Shown here: positions 35,433-45,681 of the stretch, piece by piece
Layout of the letters: every line of letters begins with the position of its first letter
Numbering within the stretch: the first letter of the stretch is position 1
Made by a program: the position numbers and the translations under genes
The notes under the pieces: model-generated
Told to the model about the DNA's origin: nothing
The model's input: only the letters and a program-made list of their open reading frames with translations
Databases searched by the model: none
Assembly: GCF_025506335.1 (NCBI RefSeq)
Contig: NZ_JANZYO010000003.1
Coordinates: forward strand, 496,001 to 560,000
DNA: 64,000 bases
Source of the DNA: Mumia quercus
GTDB taxonomy: Bacteria > Actinomycetota > Actinomycetes > Propionibacteriales > Nocardioidaceae
Reading direction: 5' to 3'

Positions 35433-36964
35433 GTCAGGGCAAGCCCAGCCCCAGGAAGCGTTCACGGCGCCAGGCCGGTGGCCGGCGCGTCAAGGACCAG
35501 GTCGTCGAGACCACGTCGGCCGCGCTCGCCCTCGGTGCCCACTCCGGTCGGCTCGTGATCGGCGCCGTGCTGGTAGCCGCGCTCCTGCTCGGCGTCGGCG
35601 AGCTCCGCACGGCCGCCAGTCGGCCCTCGGGCTCGGCGCCGTCGGCGCAGGAGGTCAGCACCGTCGCGTACGGGTGCCCCGCCTTCGTGCAGCGTGGTGC
35701 CGCGTCCGCGACGACGGTCGCGGTCTCCAGCGTTCCCGGCGACTTCGGTGACGGAGGCGCACGCGAGGTCGTCCGCCTCAACGGTGCCAACCCGGTCGCC
35801 TCGCTGGCCGACGCCCCGCGCGGCACCTGGGCGACGGCAGCGGTCGGGCGTCGTACGCGGGCGGTCCTCGTGGACGCGTCCGGTGGTCAGGCGCCCGGGA
35901 CGGTCGCGTTCACTGCTGCCGTGGCGGACGCGGCAGACGGTGGTGGCTCGGTCGTCGGTGCGTGCCCCCGGCCCGCTCCCGAGCGGTGGTTCCTGGGTGC
36001 CGGCAGCACGGCCCAGCGCCGGACGGCGCTCGTCCTCACCAACACGTCGAGCAGTCCGGGCGTCGTCGACCTCTCGATCTACGGCACCGCCGGCGAGATC
36101 GAGGGCGTCGGTGCCACCGGCATCGTCGTCGACCCGCAGAGCTCGCGCGTCGTACGCCTCGAGCAGGTCGCGGCAGGAGAGTCGGAGATGGCGGTCCGTG
36201 TGGTCGTACGACGCGGTGCCGTGGCCGCCGCGGCGACCGACGCGTCGTCGCTGGGGACCGCTGCCGCCGGGAGCGAGCTGGTGCCCGCCGCCGCGCTGCC
36301 CTCGACGGAGACGACGGTCGCCGGCGTCCCGGCGCACCGCGGGGCGCGCACGCTCCTCGTCGCCAACCCGTCGGACCGCACTGCCACGGTCGGGCTCTCG
36401 GTCGCGACCCACGACGGCATCTTCACGCCGACCGGTCTCGAGACCGTCGACGTGCCCCCGCAGTCGGTGAGCGCGGTGACGCTCCCTGCCAACGTCAGCG
36501 CCCGTGCGTACTCGGTGCGGCTGACCTCCGACGTCCCCGTGACCGCCTCGGTGCGGACGAGGATCGACAGCGACCACGCGTACGCCGTCGCGACCGCGCC
36601 CTGGGAGGGTCAGGCCGTGGTCCCGGTCGCCATGGGGACGTCGTTGCGCCCCGGCGGCGCCACCCTCCTCGTCGCACCCGACGGGGACGCGGCGGCACAG
36701 GTGACGGTGACGGCCCACGACGAGTCCGGTGCGGAGATCGGCAGCGCAGAAGTCGAGGCGAAGGCCGGTGCGACGACCTCCGTGAACCCGTTCGGCTCCG
36801 GTGGGGTCGGCGTCTCGGCCGCGCAGGTGTCGTACCTGACCGTCGGGTCACAGGCACCCGTACGGGCCGCCGCGGTCTACACGGGGCGCGGTCTTGCGGC
36901 GATGCCCTTGCACGCGGCCCCGGTGCGCGAGGCGGCTCCGGTCGTCCGCCCGGGCGCCCCCTGA
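35429..36964 (+). CDS. DUF5719 family secreted/membrane-anchored protein
   Basis: A 511-residue protein with a basic cytoplasmic N-terminus, one membrane helix (about 43-58) and a large Ala/Val/Thr-rich extracellular part of beta-sandwich character with several repeated segments such as RRTALVLTNTSSSPGVVDLS and ARTLLVANPSDRTATVGLS, i.e. two homologous Ig-like modules. It matches the DUF5719 type found next to the GT2/membrane protein in Nocardioidaceae and relatives. ATG 35429 overlaps the upstream stop, so the two probably function together at the envelope. No catalytic motif seen. Confidence 0.75.
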   Translation: MSQGKPSPRKRSRRQAGGRRVKDQVVETTSAALALGAHSGRLVIGAVLVAALLLGVGELRTAASRPSGSAPSAQEVSTVAYGCPAFVQRGAASATTVAVSSVPGDFGDGGAREVVRLNGANPVASLADAPRGTWATAAVGRRTRAVLVDASGGQAPGTVAFTAAVADAADGGGSVVGACPRPAPERWFLGAGSTAQRRTALVLTNTSSSPGVVDLSIYGTAGEIEGVGATGIVVDPQSSRVVRLEQVAAGESEMAVRVVVRRGAVAAAATDASSLGTAAAGSELVPAAALPSTETTVAGVPAHRGARTLLVANPSDRTATVGLSVATHDGIFTPTGLETVDVPPQSVSAVTLPANVSARAYSVRLTSDVPVTASVRTRIDSDHAYAVATAPWEGQAVVPVAMGTSLRPGGATLLVAPDGDAAAQVTVTAHDESGAEIGSAEVEAKAGATTSVNPFGSGGVGVSAAQVSYLTVGSQAPVRAAAVYTGRGLAAMPLHAAPVREAAPVVRPGAP

Positions 36965-36974
36965 CGTCGCGACC

Positions 36975-37430
36975 TCACATCCGGGGGTCGAGGTCGTCGG
37001 GGTCGCAGTGCCACAAGGTCGCGAGCTGGTCGACGAGCACCGAGAGCACGAGGTCGTCGAGGTCGGTGCGCGAGGCCGCCCGGTGCTGGACGGGCTGTCG
37101 GAAGAGGACGACCCGCGGGCGCTCGCGGTCCGGGACGACCGTGCCCAGCGGCACCTCGTCACGCCACCGACGGGGGAGCACCGGGACGTCCTCCACCGCG
37201 ACGTCGAGCTTCTCCAGCGCGGCGGTGTGTCGGGGACGCAGACGGGCGACGGCACCGAGCACCGCGGTGTCGAACTGCGCGCGGCGGTCCCAGCCGGCCG
37301 GGACACCCGCCGGCGTGAGCGGACCGGGGAGCGCGACCGGCCCGCGAAACCCTCGGCCTCGCCTGTCCCGCCGTCGTCCGCCCCGCGGCTCGTCGAGCGG
37401 AGCGACCCGCGGCCTGCTCCGGTGCGCCAT
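36975..37430 (-). CDS. Zincin-like metallopeptidase-family protein without HExxH (Rv3259-like)
   Basis: A 151-residue protein with RAQFDTAVLGAVARL, DVAVEDVPVLP and VVLFRQPVQHRA segments of the actinobacterial metallopeptidase-like family (Rv3259-type). Where active members have HE-xx-H, this protein reads VLVDQLATLWHCDPDDLDP, so zinc binding is lost; as I recall Rv3259 is similarly degenerate. The N-terminal 35 residues are Arg-rich and could bind nucleic acid. TACGAC lies 6 nt before ATG 37430. It is divergent from DUF3499. Confidence 0.75.
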   Translation of the reverse strand: MAHRSRPRVAPLDEPRGGRRRDRRGRGFRGPVALPGPLTPAGVPAGWDRRAQFDTAVLGAVARLRPRHTAALEKLDVAVEDVPVLPRRWRDEVPLGTVVPDRERPRVVLFRQPVQHRAASRTDLDDLVLSVLVDQLATLWHCDPDDLDPRM

Positions 37431-37523
37431 GCGAACGTCGTACCTCGCGCACCGACCGTGACGCAAGCGACCGCGCCGTGGCGGAGGCGGTGCGCCGCGT
37501 CCAGGTCCGGCGGCCGGGCACGC

Positions 37524-37529
37524 TAATCT
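37524..37529 (+). promoter_or_regulatory. -10 element for the DUF3499 gene
   Basis: TAATCT lies 7 nt before GTG 37537, with no Shine-Dalgarno sequence: a leaderless-type promoter in the 106-nt gap between divergent genes. Confidence 0.55.
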
Positions 37530-37536
37530 CGGCGGG

Positions 37537-37881
37537 GTGAGCCCCCTGCGTCGATGCACCCGCCCCGCGTGCCTGCGCTCCGCCGTCGCGACGCTGACGT
37601 ACGTCTACGCCGACAAGACCGCTGTCCTCGGACCTCTCGCGGTCTACGCCGAGCCGCACAGCTACGACCTGTGCGCCGAGCACGCCGAGCGGCTGTCGGC
37701 TCCCAAGGGCTGGGAGGTGCTGCGTCTGCAGTTCGACGCCGCCGCTGCGCAGGCCCCGTCGGCCGACGACCTGGAGGCTCTCGCCGACGCCGTGCGCGAG
37801 GCGGCCCACGTCTCCCCTCCCGAAGAGCAGACCTCGACCCGGCGCGGAGGTCACCTGCGTGTCCTCGGCCCGCAGGACTGA
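37537..37881 (+). CDS. DUF3499 family protein
   Basis: A 114-residue protein with an N-terminal Cys pair (RRCTRPACLRSA), a conserved YADKTAVLGPLA segment and a second motif SYDLCAEHAERL, giving a C-x4-C ... C-x2-H arrangement that may bind zinc. DUF3499 proteins are conserved beside manB in actinobacteria (Rv3258c in M. tuberculosis, as I recall), but their role is unknown. The leaderless GTG 37537 is well supported. The manB Shine-Dalgarno begins right at its stop. Confidence 0.85.
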   Translation: MSPLRRCTRPACLRSAVATLTYVYADKTAVLGPLAVYAEPHSYDLCAEHAERLSAPKGWEVLRLQFDAAAAQAPSADDLEALADAVREAAHVSPPEEQTSTRRGGHLRVLGPQD

Positions 37882-37890
37882 AGGAAAATG

Positions 37891-39270
37891 ATGCTGGCAG
37901 AGCGCCTCTCGAAGCTCGTCAAGTCCTACGACGTGCGCGGCGCGTCCCCCGACCTCCTCGACGCCGAGGTGGCGCGTGCGCTCGGCGCGGCGTTCGCCGT
38001 CGAGACGGGCGCGGCGCCGGGCCCTGAGGGGACGGCGGGCTCGGTCGTGATCGGTCACGACATGCGCGTGACGTCGCCGGAGCTTGCCGACGCGCTGGCC
38101 GAGGGGGTGACGAGCACGGGTGCCGACGTCGTCGCGATCGGTCTGGCCTCCACCGACATGCTCTACTTCGCCTCGGGCGCGTGGGACCTCCCCGGCATCA
38201 TGGTCACCGCCAGCCACAACCCGAGCAGCGACAACGGCCTCAAGCTGTGCCGGGCCGGCGCGCGGCCGATCGGGCGCGACACCGGGCTGTCCGCGATCGC
38301 CGAGCGCGCCGTCGCAGGGGTCGAGCCTGTGCTCGCCACCGGGTCGGTGATCGCGCGCGACGCGCTCACGCCGTACGCCCTGCGGGTGACCGAGCTCGTC
38401 GCCGTACCCGCCGGTGCCCGGCCTCTCAAGGTCGTCGTCGACGCCGCGAACGGGATGGGCGGGCTCATCGTCCCCGCCGTCTTCGCCCACCTCGACGTCG
38501 AGCTTCAGGGGATGTACATGGAGCTCGACGGCACCTTCCCGAACCACCCGGCCGACCCGCTGAACTCCGCCAACCTCGTGGACCTGCAGCGTGCCGTCCG
38601 CGAGCAGGGTGCCGACCTGGGTCTCGCGTTCGACGGCGACGCCGACCGCTGCTTCATGGTCGACGAGCACGGTGACCCGGTCTCGCCGTCGGCGGTCACC
38701 GCGATGATCGCCGCTCGCGAGCTCGCCGTGCACCCGGGCTCGACCGTCCTGCACAACGTCATCACGTCACGCGCGGTGCGCGAGGTGATCCTCGAGAACG
38801 GCGGCACCCCCGTCCGTACGCCCGTGGGCCACTCGCTCATCAAGGCCGAGATGGCCCGTACGGGCGCGGTCTTCGGGGGAGAGCACTCGGGCCACTACTA
38901 CTTCCGCGACTTCTCCCTCGCCGACTCCGGGATGCTCGCGGCGCTGCACGTGCTCGCAGCGATGAACGAGTCCGGGAGCACCCTCTCGGCGCTGGCCGCC
39001 GAGTACGAGCGGTACGCCGCGTCCGGCGAGATCAACAGCCGTGTCGCCGACGCCGCCGCGGTCACCGAACGTGTCGCGGACGCGTACGCGGCGTACGACC
39101 AGGACCGGCTCGACGGGCTCACCGTCACCGCCGACACCTGGTGGTTCAACCTCCGCAGCTCGCAGACCGAGCCGCTGCTGCGTCTCAACGTCGAAGCCGA
39201 CGACAAGCCCACCATGGAGTCGGTGCGTGACGCCGTGCTCGCTCTCGTCCTTCAGGAGGATGCCCCATGA
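37891..39270 (+). CDS. manB: Phosphomannomutase/phosphoglucomutase
   Basis: A 459-residue alpha-D-phosphohexomutase interconverting mannose-6-P and mannose-1-P (and possibly the glucose forms), feeding GDP-mannose for lipoglycans. Visible: the phosphoserine loop [13 protein letters not shown] (Ser about 108), Mg site FDGDADRCF, sugar-specificity loop GEHSGHYYF and the C-terminal phosphate loop [18 protein letters not shown] 37891 has AAGGA 5 nt upstream; ATG 37888 is an alternative. A Trm112-like gene overlaps the stop. Confidence 0.95.
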   Translation: MLAERLSKLVKSYDVRGASPDLLDAEVARALGAAFAVETGAAPGPEGTAGSVVIGHDMRVTSPELADALAEGVTSTGADVVAIGLASTDMLYFASGAWDLPGIMVTASHNPSSDNGLKLCRAGARPIGRDTGLSAIAERAVAGVEPVLATGSVIARDALTPYALRVTELVAVPAGARPLKVVVDAANGMGGLIVPAVFAHLDVELQGMYMELDGTFPNHPADPLNSANLVDLQRAVREQGADLGLAFDGDADRCFMVDEHGDPVSPSAVTAMIAARELAVHPGSTVLHNVITSRAVREVILENGGTPVRTPVGHSLIKAEMARTGAVFGGEHSGHYYFRDFSLADSGMLAALHVLAAMNESGSTLSALAAEYERYAASGEINSRVADAAAVTERVADAYAAYDQDRLDGLTVTADTWWFNLRSSQTEPLLRLNVEADDKPTMESVRDAVLALVLQEDAP

Positions 39271-39440
39271 ACCTCGACCCGACGCTGCTCGACATCCTCG
39301 TGTGTCCCCAGTGCCGCGCCACCCTCGCGGTGGACGTCGACCACGACGAGCTGGTCTGCAACCTGTGCCGGCTCGCCTACCCGGTCCGCGACGACATCCC
39401 CGTTATGCTCGTCGACGAGGCCCGCAGCCTGGCGGACTGA
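39267..39440 (+). CDS. Trm112-like Cys4 zinc-ribbon protein
   Basis: A 57-residue protein with four cysteines in two CxxC knuckles (C13/C16 and C31/C34), of the Trm112/YcaR type, beginning [10 protein letters not shown]. It probably binds zinc and may stabilise a partner enzyme. ATG 39267 overlaps the manB stop (ATGA) and has AGGAGG upstream. The SIS protein follows after about 20 nt, so the three genes likely form one operon. Confidence 0.88.
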   Translation: MNLDPTLLDILVCPQCRATLAVDVDHDELVCNLCRLAYPVRDDIPVMLVDEARSLAD

Positions 39441-39461
39441 GCTCCGGAGGCGCTGGGGGGC

Positions 39462-40478
39462 GTGGTGTTCGACGAGGGGCGGCTCGACGACGAGCAGGCG
39501 CTGTCGCGTGCCGACGCCCAGATGCGCGAGCTCGCCGGCTCCGGTGCGCGCGTACGCGTCGACGCGCACGCGGCCGAGGAGGCCGTCGCGTCCCTGCGTC
39601 AGGTCGAGCGCGACGAGCGACCGCGCGCTGTGGTCGCCGCCGGTCCGGGTGCCCGGCTCCTGCGCGCCGTCCTCGAACCCGTCTGCCCGGTCCCGTTCGT
39701 GGCGTGGCCGGGCGCCGGCCTGCCCGGCTGGACGGGCAGCCTCGACCTCGTCGTGGTGACCGGCTCGCCGGCCGCCGCCGCCGCCCAGGTGGCGGTCACC
39801 GATGCCGTACGCCGAGGGTGCCCGCTCCTGCTGGTCGCCCCGGCGGCGTCGCCGCTGGCCGAGCACGCGGCGTCTCGCTGGTCGACCGTGCTCCCCACCA
39901 CGAGCGGTGACCCGCTCGCGACGACGGTCGTCGCGCTCGCGGCCCTCGAGGCGCGAGGTCTGGCGCCGCGGTTCGACGCCGACGAGATCGCCGACGCGCT
40001 CGACGCGGTCGCCGTCGCCTGCTCACCCTTCCTCGACCTCGGCAGCAACCGGGCCAAGCAGGTCGCCACCGCGCTCGCGGACGCGACGCCGTTGCTGTGG
40101 GGCGGCTCGGTGCTGACCGCACGCGCCGCGCGCCGGTGGGCCGAGGCCCTGCGTCGCGGCACCGGGCGCACCGCGCTCGCCGCCGAGGCGGCCGACCTCG
40201 TGGCGCTGCTCGAGTCGAGCGCGCCCCGCGACATCTTCGCCGACCCGTACGAGGACCCGCCTGCGGGCGCGCAGCCGTACCTCGTGGTGCTCGACGACGG
40301 TGTCGACGCCCCCGGCACCCGGGTCGAGCAGGGCGAGCTGCTCGCGGCGGCCGAGCGCTCGGGCGTCCGCCACGACCGGGTCGAGGCGCAGGAGGGCGGC
40401 GCGCTCGCCCGCTACGCGCGGCTGACCCTCACCGGCCAGTACGTCGCGGCCTATCTCGGGATCGGCCTGGACCGATGA
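39462..40478 (+). CDS. SIS-domain phosphosugar isomerase-like protein
   Basis: A 338-residue protein corresponding to the SIS/phosphoglucose-isomerase-like Rv3256c class that sits between manB and manA in mycobacteria. SIS features are degenerate: LDLVVVTGSPAAAAA, LLLVAPAASPLAEHA and PLLWGGSVLTARAARRWAEAL. It resembles the bifunctional phosphoglucose/phosphomannose isomerase C-terminal half (NRAKQVATALAD; GQYVAAYLGIGL). Two adjacent GTG codons (39462 and 39465) are possible starts. It overlaps the ThrE gene by 4 nt. Confidence 0.8.
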   Translation: MVFDEGRLDDEQALSRADAQMRELAGSGARVRVDAHAAEEAVASLRQVERDERPRAVVAAGPGARLLRAVLEPVCPVPFVAWPGAGLPGWTGSLDLVVVTGSPAAAAAQVAVTDAVRRGCPLLLVAPAASPLAEHAASRWSTVLPTTSGDPLATTVVALAALEARGLAPRFDADEIADALDAVAVACSPFLDLGSNRAKQVATALADATPLLWGGSVLTARAARRWAEALRRGTGRTALAAEAADLVALLESSAPRDIFADPYEDPPAGAQPYLVVLDDGVDAPGTRVEQGELLAAAERSGVRHDRVEAQEGGALARYARLTLTGQYVAAYLGIGLDR

Positions 40479-41812
40479 GCCGGGTCGGGCAGTGGTGGCG
40501 CTCCGGCGTCCAGACGCTCGCCCGACGTGTCCTGAAGGAGCAGCCCGACATCCCCGAGGCCGACCCCTCGCCGACCGACGCCGAGATCCTCGCGATGCTG
40601 CGCGCGTTCGCCGTGGCGCAGCTCGAGGCCGGGCAGGCGGCCAACCTCGTCGAGGAGAGCCTGCACGTCATCGCACGGGCCTACGGCATCGAGTCCGTGC
40701 GGTGCGTGGTCCTCCCGACCGTGGTGTTCGTCGAGATCGACGGCACCGACCCCGACGGTCCGGACCATCGCACGGAGCTCGAGCCCGTGCCGTCGACCGA
40801 GCCGCGGCTCGACCAGGCGCAGGCGATCGAACGCCTCGTCACCGAGGCGATGGCCGGCCGGCTGGATCCTGCCGACGGCGTGGCACGCATCGAAGCGGTC
40901 CGCGCCGCACCACCGCGCTTCGGGCGACTGACGAGCCTCGTCGGGTACGTGGTGCTGTGCGTCGGCTTCGGTCTGACGCTGAACCCGCGCGCGGCCGCTC
41001 TCGGGGCGTACGTCTTCCTCGGCCTCGCGGTGGCGCTGCTGCGGCTGCTGGCCCGGGCCGTCCCCACGCTCCAGGCCGCGCTCCCCGCCTTCGCGGCCTT
41101 CCTCGTCACCGTGCTGACGTGCACCTTCGTCGCCGGAGCCGTCGGAGACGACCCGCTGAGGCTGATCGCGCCTTCGCTCGTGACGTTCCTGCCCGGCCTG
41201 ACGATGACGGTCGCCGCGGTCGAGCTGACGAGCAACCAGGTCGTCGCGGGTGCGTCGCGCATCGTCTACGGCACCGCCCAGCTCCTCCTGCTCGCGTTCG
41301 GAGTGGTCGCCGGCGTGCGGGTCGCGGGGGACTGGCCGGACACCACCGCCGGCACGATGCTCGGGTGGTGGGCGCCGTTCGCCGGCATCGTGTGCGTGGC
41401 TGTCGGGTACCTCCTCTTCCAGTCCGCCCCGCCCCGGTCGCTGCCGTGGCTCGTCCTCACCCTCCTCGTCGCGTACGTCGGGCAGCAGGCGGGCGGCGAG
41501 CTTCTCGGCGCGACGCTCTCCGGCTTCGTCGGCGCGCTCGCGGTCGTCCTGTCGACCCGCGTCGCCGCCGCGTTCCGGACAGCACCGACCGCGATGGTGA
41601 TGCTTCTCGCCGCGTTCTGGTTCCTGGTGCCCGGCGCGCTGGGGTTCGTCGGTCTGGGGGAGGCGGCCAGCGGATCGGTGACCGGTCCCCAGGTGCTCGT
41701 CGACACGTTCATGTCGCTGTTCGCGATCGCGCTCGGATTCCTCGTGGGCACGGCGCTGACGCGACAGCTGCGCGACGTGCGGGCCCGCGCCGAGGCGCGC
41801 CGCTCGTCCTGA
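40475..41812 (+). CDS. ThrE-family threonine/serine exporter
   Basis: A 445-residue protein with an N-terminal cytoplasmic domain (about 1-150: EILAMLRAFAVAQLEAGQAA; HVIARAYGIESVRCVVLPT) of the DUF1212 type, followed by about ten membrane helices in two groups of five (the second group is DUF3815-like). This one-chain layout is that of ThrE in Corynebacterium. Export of threonine or serine is expected by family; the true substrate is not proven here. ATG 40475 overlaps the upstream stop. Confidence 0.87.
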   Translation: MSRVGQWWRSGVQTLARRVLKEQPDIPEADPSPTDAEILAMLRAFAVAQLEAGQAANLVEESLHVIARAYGIESVRCVVLPTVVFVEIDGTDPDGPDHRTELEPVPSTEPRLDQAQAIERLVTEAMAGRLDPADGVARIEAVRAAPPRFGRLTSLVGYVVLCVGFGLTLNPRAAALGAYVFLGLAVALLRLLARAVPTLQAALPAFAAFLVTVLTCTFVAGAVGDDPLRLIAPSLVTFLPGLTMTVAAVELTSNQVVAGASRIVYGTAQLLLLAFGVVAGVRVAGDWPDTTAGTMLGWWAPFAGIVCVAVGYLLFQSAPPRSLPWLVLTLLVAYVGQQAGGELLGATLSGFVGALAVVLSTRVAAAFRTAPTAMVMLLAAFWFLVPGALGFVGLGEAASGSVTGPQVLVDTFMSLFAIALGFLVGTALTRQLRDVRARAEARRSS

Positions 41813-41860
41813 CCGCCCACGGCATGGGCGGTGTCGCCCGGTTCGTGTCCACCTCGTGGC

Positions 41861-41866
41861 TACGAT
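41861..41866 (+). promoter_or_regulatory. -10 element of ahcY
   Basis: TACGAT lies 6 nt before ATG 41873. The short distance means no room for a leader RNA, so no SAH riboswitch is possible from this start. Confidence 0.55.
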
Positions 41867-41872
41867 GGGGCA

Positions 41873-43303
<1,431 letters not shown>

Positions 43304-43324
43304 GGCGTGGCGAGGAGATCGGGC

Positions 43325-44038
43325 GTGGACAGCAACGAGCCTGCCAAGGACAGCGGCCGGTTCAGCGGTCGCATCCTCGTCGTCGACGACGACAGGGCTC
43401 TCGCGGAGATGCTCACGATCGTGCTGCGCGCTGAGGGCTTCGACACGTCCGTCGTGTCCACGGGCACCGCGGCGCTCGACGCGTTCCGGGCGTACACGCC
43501 CGACCTGGTGCTGCTCGACGTCATGCTCCCCGGGATGAACGGCATCGACGTCGCCAAGCAGATCCGGGCCGAGTCCGGCGTCCCGATCGTGATGCTCACC
43601 GCCAAGAGCGACACGGTCGACGTCGTGCTCGGCCTGGAGTCCGGGGCCGACGACTACGTGGTGAAGCCGTTCAAGCCCAAGGAGCTGATCGCACGGGTGC
43701 GCGCGCGCACCCGTGTGCACCAGCAGGCCGAGCCCGAGCTGCTCACCATCGGCGACCTCGAGATCGACGTCCGGGGCCACACCGTGGTCCGGGGCGACCA
43801 CGAGCTGTCTCTCACCCCGTTGGAGTTCGACCTGCTCGTCTGCCTCGCCCGGTCTCCGCGCCAGGTGTTCACCCGCGAGGTGCTGCTCGAGCGCGTGTGG
43901 GGCTACCGGCACGCGGCCGACACCCGCCTGGTGAACGTCCACGTGCAGCGGCTGCGCTCCAAGGTCGAGCCCGACCCGGACAACCCGACCGTGATCGTCA
44001 CCGTCCGAGGTGTCGGCTACAAGGCCGGGAGCTCCTGA
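43325..44038 (+). CDS. mtrA: Two-component response regulator MtrA
   Basis: A 237-residue OmpR-type regulator. Receiver: acidic DDD at 21-23, phospho-Asp D65 in LLDVMLPGMNG, Thr and Lys (MLTAK, VKPF). The C-terminal winged helix includes LTPLEFDLLVCLARSPRQVF and VWGYRHAADTRLVNVHVQRL. MtrA controls cell division, cell wall and, in streptomycetes, development. GTG 43325 has GAGGAG 7 nt upstream. mtrB follows 5 nt later. Confidence 0.97.
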   Translation: MDSNEPAKDSGRFSGRILVVDDDRALAEMLTIVLRAEGFDTSVVSTGTAALDAFRAYTPDLVLLDVMLPGMNGIDVAKQIRAESGVPIVMLTAKSDTVDVVLGLESGADDYVVKPFKPKELIARVRARTRVHQQAEPELLTIGDLEIDVRGHTVVRGDHELSLTPLEFDLLVCLARSPRQVFTREVLLERVWGYRHAADTRLVNVHVQRLRSKVEPDPDNPTVIVTVRGVGYKAGSS

Positions 44039-44043
44039 CGGCC

Positions 44044-45681
44044 ATGGCGCTCAGGGCGCCCAGCTGGTTGCGACGAGGGCTGCTGCGGCTGCGCAACGTG
44101 CTCTCTCCGGTCGTCTCCCTCTGGCGCCGCTCCATCCAGGCGCGCGTGGTCATCACGACCATGGCCCTGAGCACCTTCGTGATCGGCGGGGTCGGCTGGC
44201 TGATGCTCCAGGGCGTCGCCGACGGCATGGTCGAGGCACGGCGCGCGGTGGCGCTGTCCGAGGCGAGAGCCGGCTTCAGCCAGGCGCAGCAGGCTCTCGA
44301 CGTCACGTCGGTCTCCGAGGCGTCCTCGGAGATCGATGCGCTGCGCGCACTGGTGAACGACCTGGCCTCACGCTCCGGCTCGCCGCCGTCCTACCAGGTC
44401 ATGCTCGAAGGCCCCCTCGGACCGTCCGGCGACGGTGAGGCCGCCTTCGCCTCGGCAGGGATCGCGTCGCCGGCGATCCCCGACGACCTGGCGCGCGCGG
44501 TCGCCGCGGGCGAGAACGCGGCGTACACCTTCACCCGCATCGAGGTGGAGGGCAGCGACGAGCGTGCCGCCGCGATCATCGTCGGCGACCTGCTCCGGAT
44601 GCCCGACGGCGACGAGGAGTTCGCCCTCTACTACGCGTTCCCGATGACCGACCAGGAGCGCACGCTGTCGCTCGTCCGCAACTCGCTGCTGTACGCGGGG
44701 CTGGCGCTGGTGCTCCTGTCGTCCGGCGTCGCCTGGCTGGTGACGCGCCAGGTCGTGACCCCCGTGCGCCTTGCACGGCGCATCGCCGAGCGGCTGGCCG
44801 ACGGCCGGCTCGAGGAGCGCATGGTCGTCCGCGGCGAGGACGACATCGCACGTCTGAGCCTGTCGTTCAACAAGATGGCCGAGAGCCTTCAGCGCCAGAT
44901 CCGTCAGCTCGAAGAGCTGTCGCGCCTGCAGCACCGCTTCGTGTCCGACGTCTCCCACGAGCTGCGGACGCCGATCGCCACCGTACGGATGGCCGCCGAC
45001 GTGCTGTACGACAACCGTGAGCACTTCGACCCCAGCTCGGAGAGGTCGGCCGAGCTCCTCCAGACCGAGCTCGACCGGTTCGAGGCGCTCCTGAGCGACC
45101 TGCTGGAGATCAGCCGGTTCGACGCGGGCGCCGCCCGCCTGGACGTCGAGGCGGTCGACCTCGTGGACCTGGCCGAGCGGGTGTGCGCCCAGTACGCCCC
45201 GCTGGCGGCCCGCCACGACGTCGAGCTGCGCGTGGTGAACCGCGACGGTCCCGCCATCGTCGAGGCGGACGTCCGCCGGATCGAGCGCATCGTCCGCAAC
45301 CTGGTCGCGAACGCGATCCACTACTCCGGCTCGTCCGAGGTGCACCTCCTCGTCGCGCACGGAGGCACGAGCGCGGCGATCGCGGTGCGCGATTTCGGCG
45401 TGGGCCTCGAGCCGGGCCAGTCCCAGCTCGTCTTCAACCGCTTCTGGCGCGCCGACCCGGCCCGCGAGCGCAGTCGTGGCGGGACCGGCCTCGGGCTCGC
45501 GATCGCGCTCGAGGACGCCGTCCTGCACGGCGGCTGGCTCCAGGCCTGGGGCGAGCCGGGGCGTGGCGCCCAGTTCCGCCTGACGCTGCCGCGGCACGCC
45601 GGTGACGACCCGCAACGCTCGCCGCTGCCGCTGGTGCCCGACGCCGGTGCCGGCCTCGACCGCCCGGAGGGAGTCCGATGA
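44044..45681 (+). CDS. mtrB: Sensor histidine kinase MtrB
   Basis: A 545-residue sensor kinase with two membrane helices (about 33-57 and 214-234) bracketing a ~155-residue extracellular sensor, then HAMP, dimerisation helix with phospho-acceptor H305 in FVSDVSHELRTPIATVRM, and the ATPase domain (N box NLVANAIHYSG, G1 DFGVGL, G2 GGTGLGLAIA). It phosphorylates MtrA. ATG 44044 is close behind mtrA, and the stop overlaps the lpqB start (ATGA), so the three are one operon. Confidence 0.96.
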   Translation: MALRAPSWLRRGLLRLRNVLSPVVSLWRRSIQARVVITTMALSTFVIGGVGWLMLQGVADGMVEARRAVALSEARAGFSQAQQALDVTSVSEASSEIDALRALVNDLASRSGSPPSYQVMLEGPLGPSGDGEAAFASAGIASPAIPDDLARAVAAGENAAYTFTRIEVEGSDERAAAIIVGDLLRMPDGDEEFALYYAFPMTDQERTLSLVRNSLLYAGLALVLLSSGVAWLVTRQVVTPVRLARRIAERLADGRLEERMVVRGEDDIARLSLSFNKMAESLQRQIRQLEELSRLQHRFVSDVSHELRTPIATVRMAADVLYDNREHFDPSSERSAELLQTELDRFEALLSDLLEISRFDAGAARLDVEAVDLVDLAERVCAQYAPLAARHDVELRVVNRDGPAIVEADVRRIERIVRNLVANAIHYSGSSEVHLLVAHGGTSAAIAVRDFGVGLEPGQSQLVFNRFWRADPARERSRGGTGLGLAIALEDAVLHGGWLQAWGEPGRGAQFRLTLPRHAGDDPQRSPLPLVPDAGAGLDRPEGVR

